Below, piece by piece: positions 28,701-35,685 of a stretch of DNA of 64,000 bases; position 1 is the first letter of the stretch, and each line of letters begins with the position of its first letter. The DNA is taken from assembly GCF_030065535.1 (NCBI RefSeq), contig NZ_JASJND010000008.1, positions 1 to 64,000 on the forward strand. Direction: 5' to 3'. Origin of the DNA: Microbacterium dauci. Lineage in GTDB: Bacteria > Actinomycetota > Actinomycetes > Actinomycetales > Microbacteriaceae. The notes beneath the pieces were generated by a model. That model was not told the DNA's origin, did not search any database, and saw nothing but the letters and a program-made list of their open reading frames with translations. The position numbers and the translations under genes were made by a program.

Positions 28701-30097
28701 GAGACCTGTGCCGCGTAGGCCGTGCCCGCGGCGCCGCCCGCCACCGCCGAGACCTTCGGGTTCGAGTCGCCCGAGCCCGCGCGTGCGGTCCAGGCGCCGA
28801 CGGTGCCGTCGTCGAAGTCGTCGTCCACGAGGACGGTGCCGGGCGCCGGCGTGCCGGGCTCGGTCGGGTCCGTGGGGTCGGTCGGGTCGGTGGGGGCGTC
28901 CGCACCGGGGGTCCCGGTGGGGAGCGTGAACTGCCATTCGGCGGCGAGACGCTCGTCGACGACGGTCCGGACGGCCTGCAGCGACGGCTCGCGGTCGCCG
29001 CCGCCGTCGTGGACGAGGACGACCTGTCCCGACTTCATCGCGGTCCGCAGGTTGGCGGTGAGGACGTCCGCGTCGGTCTCCTCCCAGTCCGAGATCGTGT
29101 TCACGACGGCGAGGGGCTGCATGCCGAGCGAGACGGCGACGCCGGGCGTCGCGCCCCAGCTGCCGTTGGGAGCGCGGAAGAACGGCACGGCTGCGGTGGG
29201 GTCGCCCAGCGCGTCGCGGATGATGCGCAGGTTCTCGATGAGATCGGCGCGGATGCGGTCCGCAGACCAGGAGCCCATGTCGGCGTATCCGGTCGTGTGG
29301 TTGCAGAGCGTGTGCCCCTCGGCGACCATGCGCTTCAGCAGAGCGGCGCCTCCCTCGGCCTGGATGTTCTGGCCGATGACGCAGAAGACGGCCGAGATGT
29401 CCTTCTCGCCGAGATAGTCGAGCAGGGCCGCGGTCGTCGCGCCGTTCGGGCCGTCGTCGAAGGTGAGCGCGGCGACGTCTCCGGTGCCGAGAGCCGTCGT
29501 GACGGGAGTGGTGGTGGGATTCACCGCGCCGCCGGGGACGACGTCGGGATCGGGCCCGGGTTCGGAGGCAGCGGGGCCGGTGATCAGCACGTCGTCCACG
29601 AGAAAGGTATAGCCGCTCGTCCCGGCGATGTCGCCCGTGCCGAGGTAGATCTTCGTCTCGTCGGCGGCTGCCGCAGGGCTGGTCCAGGTGCCCGCGATCG
29701 TCGTCCAGGCATCCGCCGTCACGGCGCTGTTGCCAATCCAGCTGTAGCCGGGAAAGCCGACCCAGCGGGCGGACGTCGCCGGCGTGCCCGGCGCGAGCCG
29801 GACCTTCGCGCTGACGGTGTACTGCGTCTCCGGCTCGAGGACGCCGGGAGCGGTCTGGATGCCGACGTAGTCAGCTGTCCGATCGTTGACGACGAGCGCA
29901 CCGTCGGCGAACGTGAGTGTCCCGGCGCCTCCGCCGCTCTGGGCGAGGCCGGCGCCGAGGGTGCCGTCGTCGAACGAGGCGGACACGATCGGTGGGGGTG
30001 GCTCGGCGGCCGCCGCGGCCGGGGCCAGGGGGGCGGCGACGAGGGCTGCCGCCGCGAGGACGGCGGAAACGGTCAGGCGTCGGGGGCGGGGGTTCAC
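25787..30097 (-). CDS. Secreted multimodular acetylxylan esterase / GH10 endo-xylanase
   Basis: 1436 residues from the GTG at 30097 (AAAGGAG upstream). Signal peptide about 1-31. CBM4/9/22-like module about 34-175. NodB-type CE4 deacetylase about 205-390 with TFDDGP (D214, D215), NHTTGY (H267), FRAPNGSW and VLVHDGGG (H363). A (PTD)n linker. CBM22-like module about 421-576. GH10 about 582-921 with acid/base E730 (WDVVNEV) and nucleophile E837 (TELD). Two CBM9/DOMON-like regions about 930-1070 and 1079-1269, seven EPG repeats, an Ig-like domain, then LGATG (1412-1416), a hydrophobic helix and KRR: a sortase-like wall anchor. It should remove acetyl groups and cut xylan at the cell surface. Followed by a terminator; no partner in its transcript. 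Confidence 0.92.
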   Translation of the reverse strand: MNPRPRRLTVSAVLAAAALVAAPLAPAAAAAEPPPPIVSASFDDGTLGAGLAQSGGGAGTLTFADGALVVNDRTADYVGIQTAPGVLEPETQYTVSAKVRLAPGTPATSARWVGFPGYSWIGNSAVTADAWTTIAGTWTSPAAAADETKIYLGTGDIAGTSGYTFLVDDVLITGPAASEPGPDPDVVPGGAVNPTTTPVTTALGTGDVAALTFDDGPNGATTAALLDYLGEKDISAVFCVIGQNIQAEGGAALLKRMVAEGHTLCNHTTGYADMGSWSADRIRADLIENLRIIRDALGDPTAAVPFFRAPNGSWGATPGVAVSLGMQPLAVVNTISDWEETDADVLTANLRTAMKSGQVVLVHDGGGDREPSLQAVRTVVDERLAAEWQFTLPTGTPGADAPTDPTDPTDPTEPGTPAPGTVLVDDDFDDGTVGAWTARAGSGDSNPKVSAVAGGAAGTAYAAQVSDRTHEGDGMQLDVVDTLLPGQTYRFSAQVRFAPGADRGQGLTVSMRTVDGGSVSFTNLLQADSASAGEWTTVSGDITIPGYDSAAELYVEARYNSGNTSTFLVDQITVAVPEENDVDLSLIPLKDTVDFPVGVAIDERETTGAAADLLEHHFDQISPENHMKVEAWYDEDRRFTRHSQATALLDYAQQNDLRLYGHVLLWHSQTPAWFFQDVDGRELTASAADKELLRDRLATHIDDVAASIADDYGLFGSPTNPLVAWDVVNEVISDQATPDGLRTSRWHDVLGEEYIGLAFRIADEAFNGRYAAPGADRPVKLFINDYNTEQDRKGTQYAALVNRLVDDGVPIDGVGHQFHVSVNTPVSALAGALDRFAGLGLAQEVTELDVTVNPATEPNIIRQGYYYRDAFRLFRSYHAAAPAAEKLFAITVWGLTDTRSWRAEQAPLLFTGDLAAKPAYYGAIDDGDGIPALVTTADVFGGDVPLDDDFTESIAWRNLPEKTLIGAAGGGFQTRWNDDHLTVLLRSEVEPDRIDFTYGNEEVRYGGNGTLEGRTTEIDGEFLSVIHLPHTAPTVGATAAFDLRIVAGGDVVGSWNEAGATGRLTYLEPLSFLEIPQGGEVEFDGEVDAAWADAATARTATRVEGSADGAQADVRTMWRGNTLYALFEVTDAEIDGSNSDPWNRDGVELFLDLGNAKNGPYGPNDTQIRITADNDVSFGTGDAALQQARLLDSATARSADGYVVEAAVALVGQSGGQSDVPLGGEDTFHGIDFQVNDGRGGSRFAVHTWAEPTGTGYQTTARWGVAHLVTASDEPGEPGEPGEPGEPGEPGEPGEPSEPGQPEEPGVDEEWAQIDVGSGRVSRGDELEVRVSGLEPGQRIGATLFSDPIVVRGIPAADEDGEIAFTVAIPADFELGAHTLVVTSAGLADISVPITVVAGRALGATGSQLPWGVALLGALLVASGGLLAVVRKRRVA
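26216..26278 (-). repeat. Seven tandem 9-bp repeats encoding (Glu-Pro-Gly)7
   Basis: In-frame tandem repeat within the xylanase gene giving a Glu-Pro-Gly linker between the last CBM-like module and the wall-proximal domain. Third-position changes between units show that it is not freshly expanded. Copy number may vary among strains by slippage. Confidence 0.85.
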
Positions 30098-30183
30098 GAG
30101 CGCTCCTTTGCGCGGGTTATTTGTCGGCGTCGCAAACATATGCAGGTCCGCCGCCCGCAGGACCTGCCGAGACGGAACCGTTA

Positions 30184-30206
30184 CGAAACCTGAGCCCCGA
30201 GTTTCG
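30184..30206. promoter_or_regulatory. Inverted repeat CGAAAC-N11-GTTTCG upstream of the xylanase
   Basis: A six-base inverted repeat in the 132-base gap between the LacI gene and the xylanase gene, about 87 bases before the xylanase start. It could be a LacI-type operator for the xylanase or a weak hairpin at the end of the LacI gene; the sequence does not decide. Confidence 0.3.
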
Positions 30207-30229
30207 GACGGCTCGCGCGATCCGGTGCG

Positions 30230-31237
30230 TCAGGCGGCCGCGGGCGCCGAACTGCCTCGGACGACCAGACGCGCGGGCAGCTCGATGCGCCGGGAATCGG
30301 CGACCCCGCCTTCTGCGAGATGGAGCACGATGCGCGTCGCCTCGGCCCCCATGCGAGCGAGTGGCTGGTGCACGGTGGTGAGCTGCGGGCTCATCCACCG
30401 CGACAGCGCGATGTCGTCGTAGCCCACCACGGAGAGATCCGTCGGCACGGCCAGCCCTGTCGCGGTGGCGGCGGCGATCACCCCCAGCGCTTGCAGGTCG
30501 CTGCCGGCGAAGACGGCGGTGGGTCGGTCCCGCCGCGCCAGGAGCTCGCGCGCGTGCACCTCGCCGCCTGCCGGGAGGAAGGTGCCGAAACGCACCCACT
30601 CCGGGTCCACGGGAAGACGGGCGGCGGCCATCGCCTCCCGGTAGCCCTCGAGACGGGCGATGGAGCACATCATGTCGCGCGGACCGGTGATCGCGGCGAT
30701 CCGACGATGCCCCAGCTCGATGAGGTGACGTGTCGCCGCGAACGCGCCGTCGCGATTCGCTGAGCCTACCGAGGGGACCCCGGGCGAGGGATCGCCTGAC
30801 GGGGCGACGATGACGAATGGCATCCCCCGTGCCCGCAGCTTCTCTCGCTGCTCCCGCGGAAGGTCGGCGAACATGAGCACGACGCCCGCCGGGCGGCGCA
30901 GCAGCGCGCCGTCGAGCCATCCGTCCGCGGGGGCATGACGATCTCCGCTCACGGTGAGGATTACGGAGAAACCCGCCTTGTGCGCGGTGCGCTCGATCCC
31001 GCCGATGACCTCGAGCGACCAGCCCGCATCGAGATCGGACAGGACCACTTCGATCGTGCGGGAGGGGGATGCCGCGGGGCGGCGCCGGTAGCCGTGGGTC
31101 TGCAGCAGCCTCTCGAGGCGCGATCGCGTGCCTGCCGAGACATCGGTGCGGCCGTTGAGGACCTTCGACACGGTGGCTTTCGAGACGCCTGCTTCGGCGG
31201 CGATCATCGCGAGCGTGACGCGGGGGTGATCGGACAT
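30230..31237 (-). CDS. LacI family regulator, probable xylose/xylan repressor
   Basis: 335 residues. LacI helix-turn-helix [23 protein letters not shown] at about 6-28, hinge, then a periplasmic-binding-like effector domain ending in [21 protein letters not shown]. Start at 31237 with GAGGAAG upstream; the open frame extends through the intergenic region, which is rejected. Divergent from xylA with 133 bases between, and upstream of the xylanase gene, so either or both are likely targets. Confidence 0.88.
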   Translation of the reverse strand: MSDHPRVTLAMIAAEAGVSKATVSKVLNGRTDVSAGTRSRLERLLQTHGYRRRPAASPSRTIEVVLSDLDAGWSLEVIGGIERTAHKAGFSVILTVSGDRHAPADGWLDGALLRRPAGVVLMFADLPREQREKLRARGMPFVIVAPSGDPSPGVPSVGSANRDGAFAATRHLIELGHRRIAAITGPRDMMCSIARLEGYREAMAAARLPVDPEWVRFGTFLPAGGEVHARELLARRDRPTAVFAGSDLQALGVIAAATATGLAVPTDLSVVGYDDIALSRWMSPQLTTVHQPLARMGAEATRIVLHLAEGGVADSRRIELPARLVVRGSSAPAAA

Positions 31238-31330
31238 CGGCTTCCTCACGTCGACGGGAGATGGCGGACCCGATCTTGCCACCTCGTGCCGGAGGAATGG
31301 AGGGTTGGCGCGCCGCCAGGGATGGGATAC

Positions 31331-31345
31331 GTTGTTATCAGCAAC
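31331..31345. promoter_or_regulatory. Candidate operator in the lacI-xylA intergenic region
   Basis: GTTGTTATCAGCAAC, an imperfect palindrome (GTTG...CAAC ends) 25 bases before the xylA start, overlapping where the promoter should be. Likely bound by the divergent LacI protein or by the ROK regulator. Confidence 0.4.
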
Positions 31346-31370
31346 ATTTACCGGCTCGCGAAGGAGCGTC

Positions 31371-32558
31371 ATGCCCACCCCCACCCCCGCCGACAAGTTC
31401 AGCTTCGGTCTGTGGACCGTCGGTTACAACGGCGCCGACCCGTTCGGTGGCCCGACCCGCGCAGCTCTCGACGTCGTGCACGCGGTCGAGAAGCTCGCCG
31501 AGCTCGGCGCGTACGGCCTGACCTTCCACGACGACGACCTGTTCGCCTTCGGGTCCACCGACGCCGAACGTCAGACGCAGATCGACCGCCTCAAGGGTGC
31601 GCTCGAAGCGACCGGCCTCATCGTGCCGATGGTCACGACCAACCTGTTCAGCGCCCCCGTCTTCAAGGACGGCGGTTTCACCGCGAACGACCGCGACGTG
31701 CGCCGGTACGCCCTTCGCAAGGTGTTCCGTCAGCTCGACCTCGGTGCCGAGCTGGGCGCCAAGACGTTCGTGATGTGGGGTGGCCGCGAGGGCGCCGAGT
31801 ACGACTCCGCGAAGGACATCCGGCAGGCGCTCGAGCGCTACCGTGAGGCCGTGAACCTGCTCGGCGATTACGTCACCGACAAGGGTTACGACATCAAGTT
31901 CGCCATCGAGCCGAAGCCGAACGAGCCGCGCGGCGACATCCTGCTGCCCACGCTCGGTCACGCCATCGCCTTCATCGACTCGCTCGAGCGTCCCGAGCTC
32001 GTCGGCCTCAACCCTGAGGTCGGCCACGAACAGATGGCGGGCCTGAACTTCGCCGCCGGCATCGCGCAGGCGCTCTACCACGGCAAGCTCTTCCACATCG
32101 ACCTCAACGGTCAGCGCGGCATCAAGTACGACCAGGACCTCGTGTTCGGTCACGGCGACCTGCACAATGCGTTCGCGCTCGTCGATCTGCTCGAGAACGG
32201 CGGCCCCGGCGGCATCCCCGCGTACGAGGGCCCCCGCCACTTCGATTACAAGCCGAGCCGCACCGAGGACGAGAACGGCGTCTGGGAGTCTGCGGCTGCG
32301 AACATGCGCACCTATCTGCTGCTCAAGGAGCGGGCGGCGGCGTTCCGCGCCGACCTCGAGGTGCAGGAGGCGCTCGCCGCGGCCAAGGTGGACGAGCTGT
32401 CGACACCGACCCTGAACCCGGGCGAGAGCTACGACGACTTCCTCGCCGACCGTTCGGCTTACGAGGACTTCGACCCGGCCGCCTACTTCGGCGGCAAGGG
32501 CGGCGGGTTCGTCCGACTGCAGCAGCTCGCGACCGAGCACCTGCTCGGCGCTCGCTGA
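31371..32558 (+). CDS. xylA: Xylose isomerase
   Basis: 395 residues, the short actinobacterial class. It starts [22 protein letters not shown]. Catalytic [10 protein letters not shown] with His and Asp, metal ligands in [34 protein letters not shown] and [15 protein letters not shown] are all intact. Converts D-xylose to D-xylulose (and glucose to fructose in vitro). The ATG at 31371 follows GAAGGAG. First gene of xylA-xylB-abfA; regulated by the divergent LacI protein or the ROK regulator. Confidence 0.96.
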   Translation: MPTPTPADKFSFGLWTVGYNGADPFGGPTRAALDVVHAVEKLAELGAYGLTFHDDDLFAFGSTDAERQTQIDRLKGALEATGLIVPMVTTNLFSAPVFKDGGFTANDRDVRRYALRKVFRQLDLGAELGAKTFVMWGGREGAEYDSAKDIRQALERYREAVNLLGDYVTDKGYDIKFAIEPKPNEPRGDILLPTLGHAIAFIDSLERPELVGLNPEVGHEQMAGLNFAAGIAQALYHGKLFHIDLNGQRGIKYDQDLVFGHGDLHNAFALVDLLENGGPGGIPAYEGPRHFDYKPSRTEDENGVWESAAANMRTYLLLKERAAAFRADLEVQEALAAAKVDELSTPTLNPGESYDDFLADRSAYEDFDPAAYFGGKGGGFVRLQQLATEHLLGAR

Positions 32559-32587
32559 CCCGCCCCGCCCCGTCGGAGCGTGAACTG

Positions 32588-33988
32588 ATGGTCCTGGTGA
32601 TGGGCGTCGATTCGTCGACGCAGTCGTGCAAGGTCGTGATCGCGGATGCCGCGACGGGCGCCATTCTCCGGACGGGGCGGGCCACACACCCGGACGGCAC
32701 GTCTGTCGATCCCGAGGCGTGGTGGATCGCGCTTCAGGCGGCGATCGCGGACGCCGGCGGAATGGCGGACGTCGCCGCCTGGTCGATCGGCGGCCAGCAG
32801 CACGGCATGGTCGCGCTCGACAACGCGGGCCGCGTCGTGCGCGACGCGCTGCTGTGGAACGACACCCGTTCGGCGGGCGCGGCATCCGACCTCACGACCG
32901 AGCTCGGCGCCGAGCAGCTCGCGCAACGCAGCGGGCTCGTGCCCGTGGCATCCTTCACGATCACGAAGCTGCGCTGGCTGCGGGATGCCGAACCGGACAA
33001 TGCCGCGCGGGTGGCGGCCGTCGCGCTCCCGCACGATTGGCTCACATGGCGGCTGCGGGGCTTCGGGCCCGACCGCCCTGACCTCGCCGAGCTGATCACC
33101 GACCGCTCGGACGCGTCGGGGACGGGGTATTGGGATCCGTCCAGCGGCGACTACGACCGGGATCTGCTCGTCGCCGCCCTCGGTCATGACGTGATCCTGC
33201 CGCGGGTGCTGCCGGCCCTCGGCCACGTGTCCGAGCCCGACGGTCGCCGGGTCGCGCCCGGCGCCGGCGACAACGCTGGTGCGGCGCTCGGCGTGGGCGC
33301 CCGCGCCGGCGACGTGGTCGTCTCGATCGGCACGTCGGGGACCGTCTTCGCCGTCAGCGAGACGCGCACCGTCGACCCGACCGGAACGGTCGCCGGCTTC
33401 GCGGACGCGTCGGGTCGCTTCCTGCCGCTGGTCGCGACCCTCAACGCGGCGCGGGTCCTCGATGCGACCGCGCGTCTGCTGGGGGTCGATCACGACGGCC
33501 TCACCGACCTGGCCGCCGCCGCCGAGCCCGGCGCCGGGGGCGTCGTCCTCGTGCCGTGGTTCGAGGGCGAGCGGACGCCGAACCTGCCGCAGGCGCGCGC
33601 GTCACTGTCGGGCCTCTCGCTGGAGAACACGACCCGCGAGAACCTGGCCCGCGCCGCCGTCGAGGGCATGCTCGCCGGCCTCGCAACCGGCCTCGACGCG
33701 ATCCGATCGCTCGGCGTCACCGCAGAGCGCGTCCTCCTCGTCGGCGGCGCCGCGCGCAATCCCGCCGTCGCGGCCGCGGCCGCGCAGGTCTTCGACGTCC
33801 CCGTTGCCGTCCCCGCCCCCGGCGAGTACGTCGCCCGCGGTGCCGCGCTGCAGGCCGCGGCCGTCCTCGCCGGCGCCTGGCCGGAATGGTCTGTCGAGAT
33901 GGATCGGGATGCCGCATCCGACCCTCGCCCGCTCGTGCGCGAGCAATACGATCGCGTCGCGCTGCGCCGCGCGGAGGAGGCCCGCTGA
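32588..33988 (+). CDS. xylB: Xylulokinase
   Basis: 466 residues, FGGY kinase. Phosphate-1 loop [13 protein letters not shown], substrate region [19 protein letters not shown], the phosphate-2 [11 protein letters not shown] and VGGAARNP of the adenosine motif are in order. Phosphorylates D-xylulose to xylulose 5-phosphate for the pentose phosphate pathway. Follows xylA by 29 bases. A second ATG at 32600 is possible. Its stop opens into the thuA remnant. Confidence 0.94.
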   Translation: MVLVMGVDSSTQSCKVVIADAATGAILRTGRATHPDGTSVDPEAWWIALQAAIADAGGMADVAAWSIGGQQHGMVALDNAGRVVRDALLWNDTRSAGAASDLTTELGAEQLAQRSGLVPVASFTITKLRWLRDAEPDNAARVAAVALPHDWLTWRLRGFGPDRPDLAELITDRSDASGTGYWDPSSGDYDRDLLVAALGHDVILPRVLPALGHVSEPDGRRVAPGAGDNAGAALGVGARAGDVVVSIGTSGTVFAVSETRTVDPTGTVAGFADASGRFLPLVATLNAARVLDATARLLGVDHDGLTDLAAAAEPGAGGVVLVPWFEGERTPNLPQARASLSGLSLENTTRENLARAAVEGMLAGLATGLDAIRSLGVTAERVLLVGGAARNPAVAAAAAQVFDVPVAVPAPGEYVARGAALQAAAVLAGAWPEWSVEMDRDAASDPRPLVREQYDRVALRRAEEAR

Positions 33989-34110
33989 CCGGGCGGCACG
34001 CGCTCGTCGTCCGCGGCGGGTGGGACGGGCACCACCCCGTCGAGGCGACCGAGCTGTTCCTGCCGTTCCTGCGGGAGCCCCGATCCCGTCCGAACGGAAG
34101 ACCGGAATGA
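33985..34110 (+). pseudogene. thuA-like gene remnant (N-terminal fragment) between xylB and abfA
   Basis: Reading from CTG in the 4-base overlap with the xylB stop, the frame encodes HALVVRGGWDGHHPVEATEL and then FLPFLRE, which resembles the N-terminus of ThuA-like (trehalose utilisation type, glutamine-amidotransferase-like) proteins. Similarity stops after 31 codons, and 10 unrelated codons lead to a TGA overlapping the abfA ATG. The rest of the domain (normally about 210-280 residues in all) is missing, so most of the gene has been deleted. The start is CTG where related operons would be expected to have ATG. Confidence 0.6.
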
Positions 34111-35618
34111 CCACTGCACGCGTGACCCTCGACCCTCGCCTGTCCGTAGGGGAGGTGGACCGCCGACTCTTCGGCTCCTTCGTGGAGCACCTGGGACGCT
34201 GCGTGTACGACGGGCTGTACGAGCCCTCGAATCCCTCCGCCGACGAGGACGGCTTCCGCACCGACGTCATGGCCCTCGTGCGCGAGCTCGGCGTCACCAC
34301 CGTGCGGTACCCGGGCGGCAACTTTGTCTCGGGCTACCGCTGGGAGGACGGTGTCGGTCCCCGAGAGAAGCGTCCCCGTCGCCTCGACCTCGCCTGGCAC
34401 TCCACCGAGACGAACGAGATCGGCCTCGATGAGTTCGCTCGCTGGGCGCGCAAGACCGACACCGAGCTCATGTACGCCGTGAACCTCGGGACGCGTGGCG
34501 TGCTCGAGGCGCTCGACGTGCTCGAATACGCGAACGTCCCCGGCGGTTCGTTCTGGTCGGACCGCCGCGCCGCGAACGGCACGCCCCAGCCGCACGGTAT
34601 CCGGATGTGGTGTCTCGGAAACGAGATGGACGGCCCCTGGCAGCTCGGTGCGAGCACACCGGCCGAGTACGCCGAGATCGCATCGAAGACGGCGAAGGCG
34701 ATGCGACAGGTCGACCCCGGCGTCGAGCTCGTGGTCTGCGGCAGCTCGGGCGCGCAGATGCCCACGTTCGGCGAGTGGGAGCGTGTCGTCCTCGAGCGCA
34801 CGTACGAGGACGTCGACTTCATCTCGTGCCACGCGTACTACGAGCCGAAAGACGGCGATGACGGCAGCTTCCTGGCATCCGCGACCGACATGGACCGCTT
34901 CATCGAGAGCGTCGTCGCGACCGCCGACGCCGTGGGGGCGGCCCGCGGCAGCGACAAGAAGATCAACATCTCGTTCGACGAATGGAACGTCTGGTATCAG
35001 TCGCGGTTCACCGAGGTCGACAAGATCACCGAGATCGACCAGTGGCCCGTTGCACCGCGCCTGCTGGAGGACAGCTATCGGGTGATGGATGCCGTCGTTG
35101 TGGGCAACCTGCTGATCTCCCTCCTGCGTCACGCCGACCGGGTCAAGGCGGCGAGCCTCGCCCAGCTCGTGAATGTGATCGCGCCGATCATGACCGAGCC
35201 CGGCGGTCCCGCCTGGCGTCAGACCACGTTCTTCCCCTTCGCGGAGTCCGCCCGTCTCGCGCGCGGCCGCGCACTCGACGTCCGGCTCGACTCGCCCGAG
35301 TACGACACGGCGCAGTACGGCAGCGTGCCGACCGTCGATGCGGTCGCCACGCACGACCCCGCCACGGGGTCGACGGCACTGTTCGCCGTCAACCGCAGTC
35401 TCGAGGAAGAGGTGACGCTCGAGATCGACCTCACGCTGCTCGGTGACGTGGCCACGGTGACGGCACAGGTGCTCGCCGACCACGACATGCACGCGCGGAA
35501 CACGCTCGAGGATCCGGAGCGCGTCGCGCTCCGCGACCTTCCCCTCGACCGGAGCGCCGACGGCGTCATGAGGGCTGTGCTGCCGCCCGTGTCGTGGGTC
35601 GTGGTCACGCTGCGGTGA
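34107..35618 (+). CDS. abfA: Alpha-L-arabinofuranosidase, GH51
   Basis: 503 residues. GH51 signatures: FGSFVEHLGRCVYDGLYEP, RYPGGNFVSGY, the acid/base E173 in CLGNEMDGPW and the nucleophile E292 in NISFDEWNVWY. No signal peptide, so it acts in the cytosol on imported arabino-xylooligosaccharides, removing arabinose side chains. Its ATG overlaps the stop of the thuA remnant (ATGA), so translation may be coupled to it. Ends at a strong terminator. Confidence 0.95.
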   Translation: MTTARVTLDPRLSVGEVDRRLFGSFVEHLGRCVYDGLYEPSNPSADEDGFRTDVMALVRELGVTTVRYPGGNFVSGYRWEDGVGPREKRPRRLDLAWHSTETNEIGLDEFARWARKTDTELMYAVNLGTRGVLEALDVLEYANVPGGSFWSDRRAANGTPQPHGIRMWCLGNEMDGPWQLGASTPAEYAEIASKTAKAMRQVDPGVELVVCGSSGAQMPTFGEWERVVLERTYEDVDFISCHAYYEPKDGDDGSFLASATDMDRFIESVVATADAVGAARGSDKKINISFDEWNVWYQSRFTEVDKITEIDQWPVAPRLLEDSYRVMDAVVVGNLLISLLRHADRVKAASLAQLVNVIAPIMTEPGGPAWRQTTFFPFAESARLARGRALDVRLDSPEYDTAQYGSVPTVDAVATHDPATGSTALFAVNRSLEEEVTLEIDLTLLGDVATVTAQVLADHDMHARNTLEDPERVALRDLPLDRSADGVMRAVLPPVSWVVVTLR

Positions 35619-35638
35619 TCTGGTCCCCAGAAGCCAGG

Positions 35639-35670
35639 AGGGCCCCCGCCGTGCGAACGGCGGGGGCCCT
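35639..35670. terminator. Shared terminator between abfA and the GH3 gene
   Basis: Perfect 14-bp stem AGGGCCCCCGCCGT / ACGGCGGGGGCCCT with loop GCGA, lying between convergent genes and followed by TTGTGG on the plus strand. It probably serves both strands. Confidence 0.88.
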
Positions 35671-35685
35671 TGTGGTTCTCGAGGA

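Noticed and set aside
25079..30193. 1704-codon open frame on the plus strand opposite the xylanase and ROK genes
   Set aside because: Same shadow effect; the translation has no recognisable domain and crosses two real genes and a terminator.
31310..31317. GGCGCGCC palindrome before xylA as an operator
   Set aside because: Short GC palindromes are common at this base composition, and it is outside the expected promoter core.
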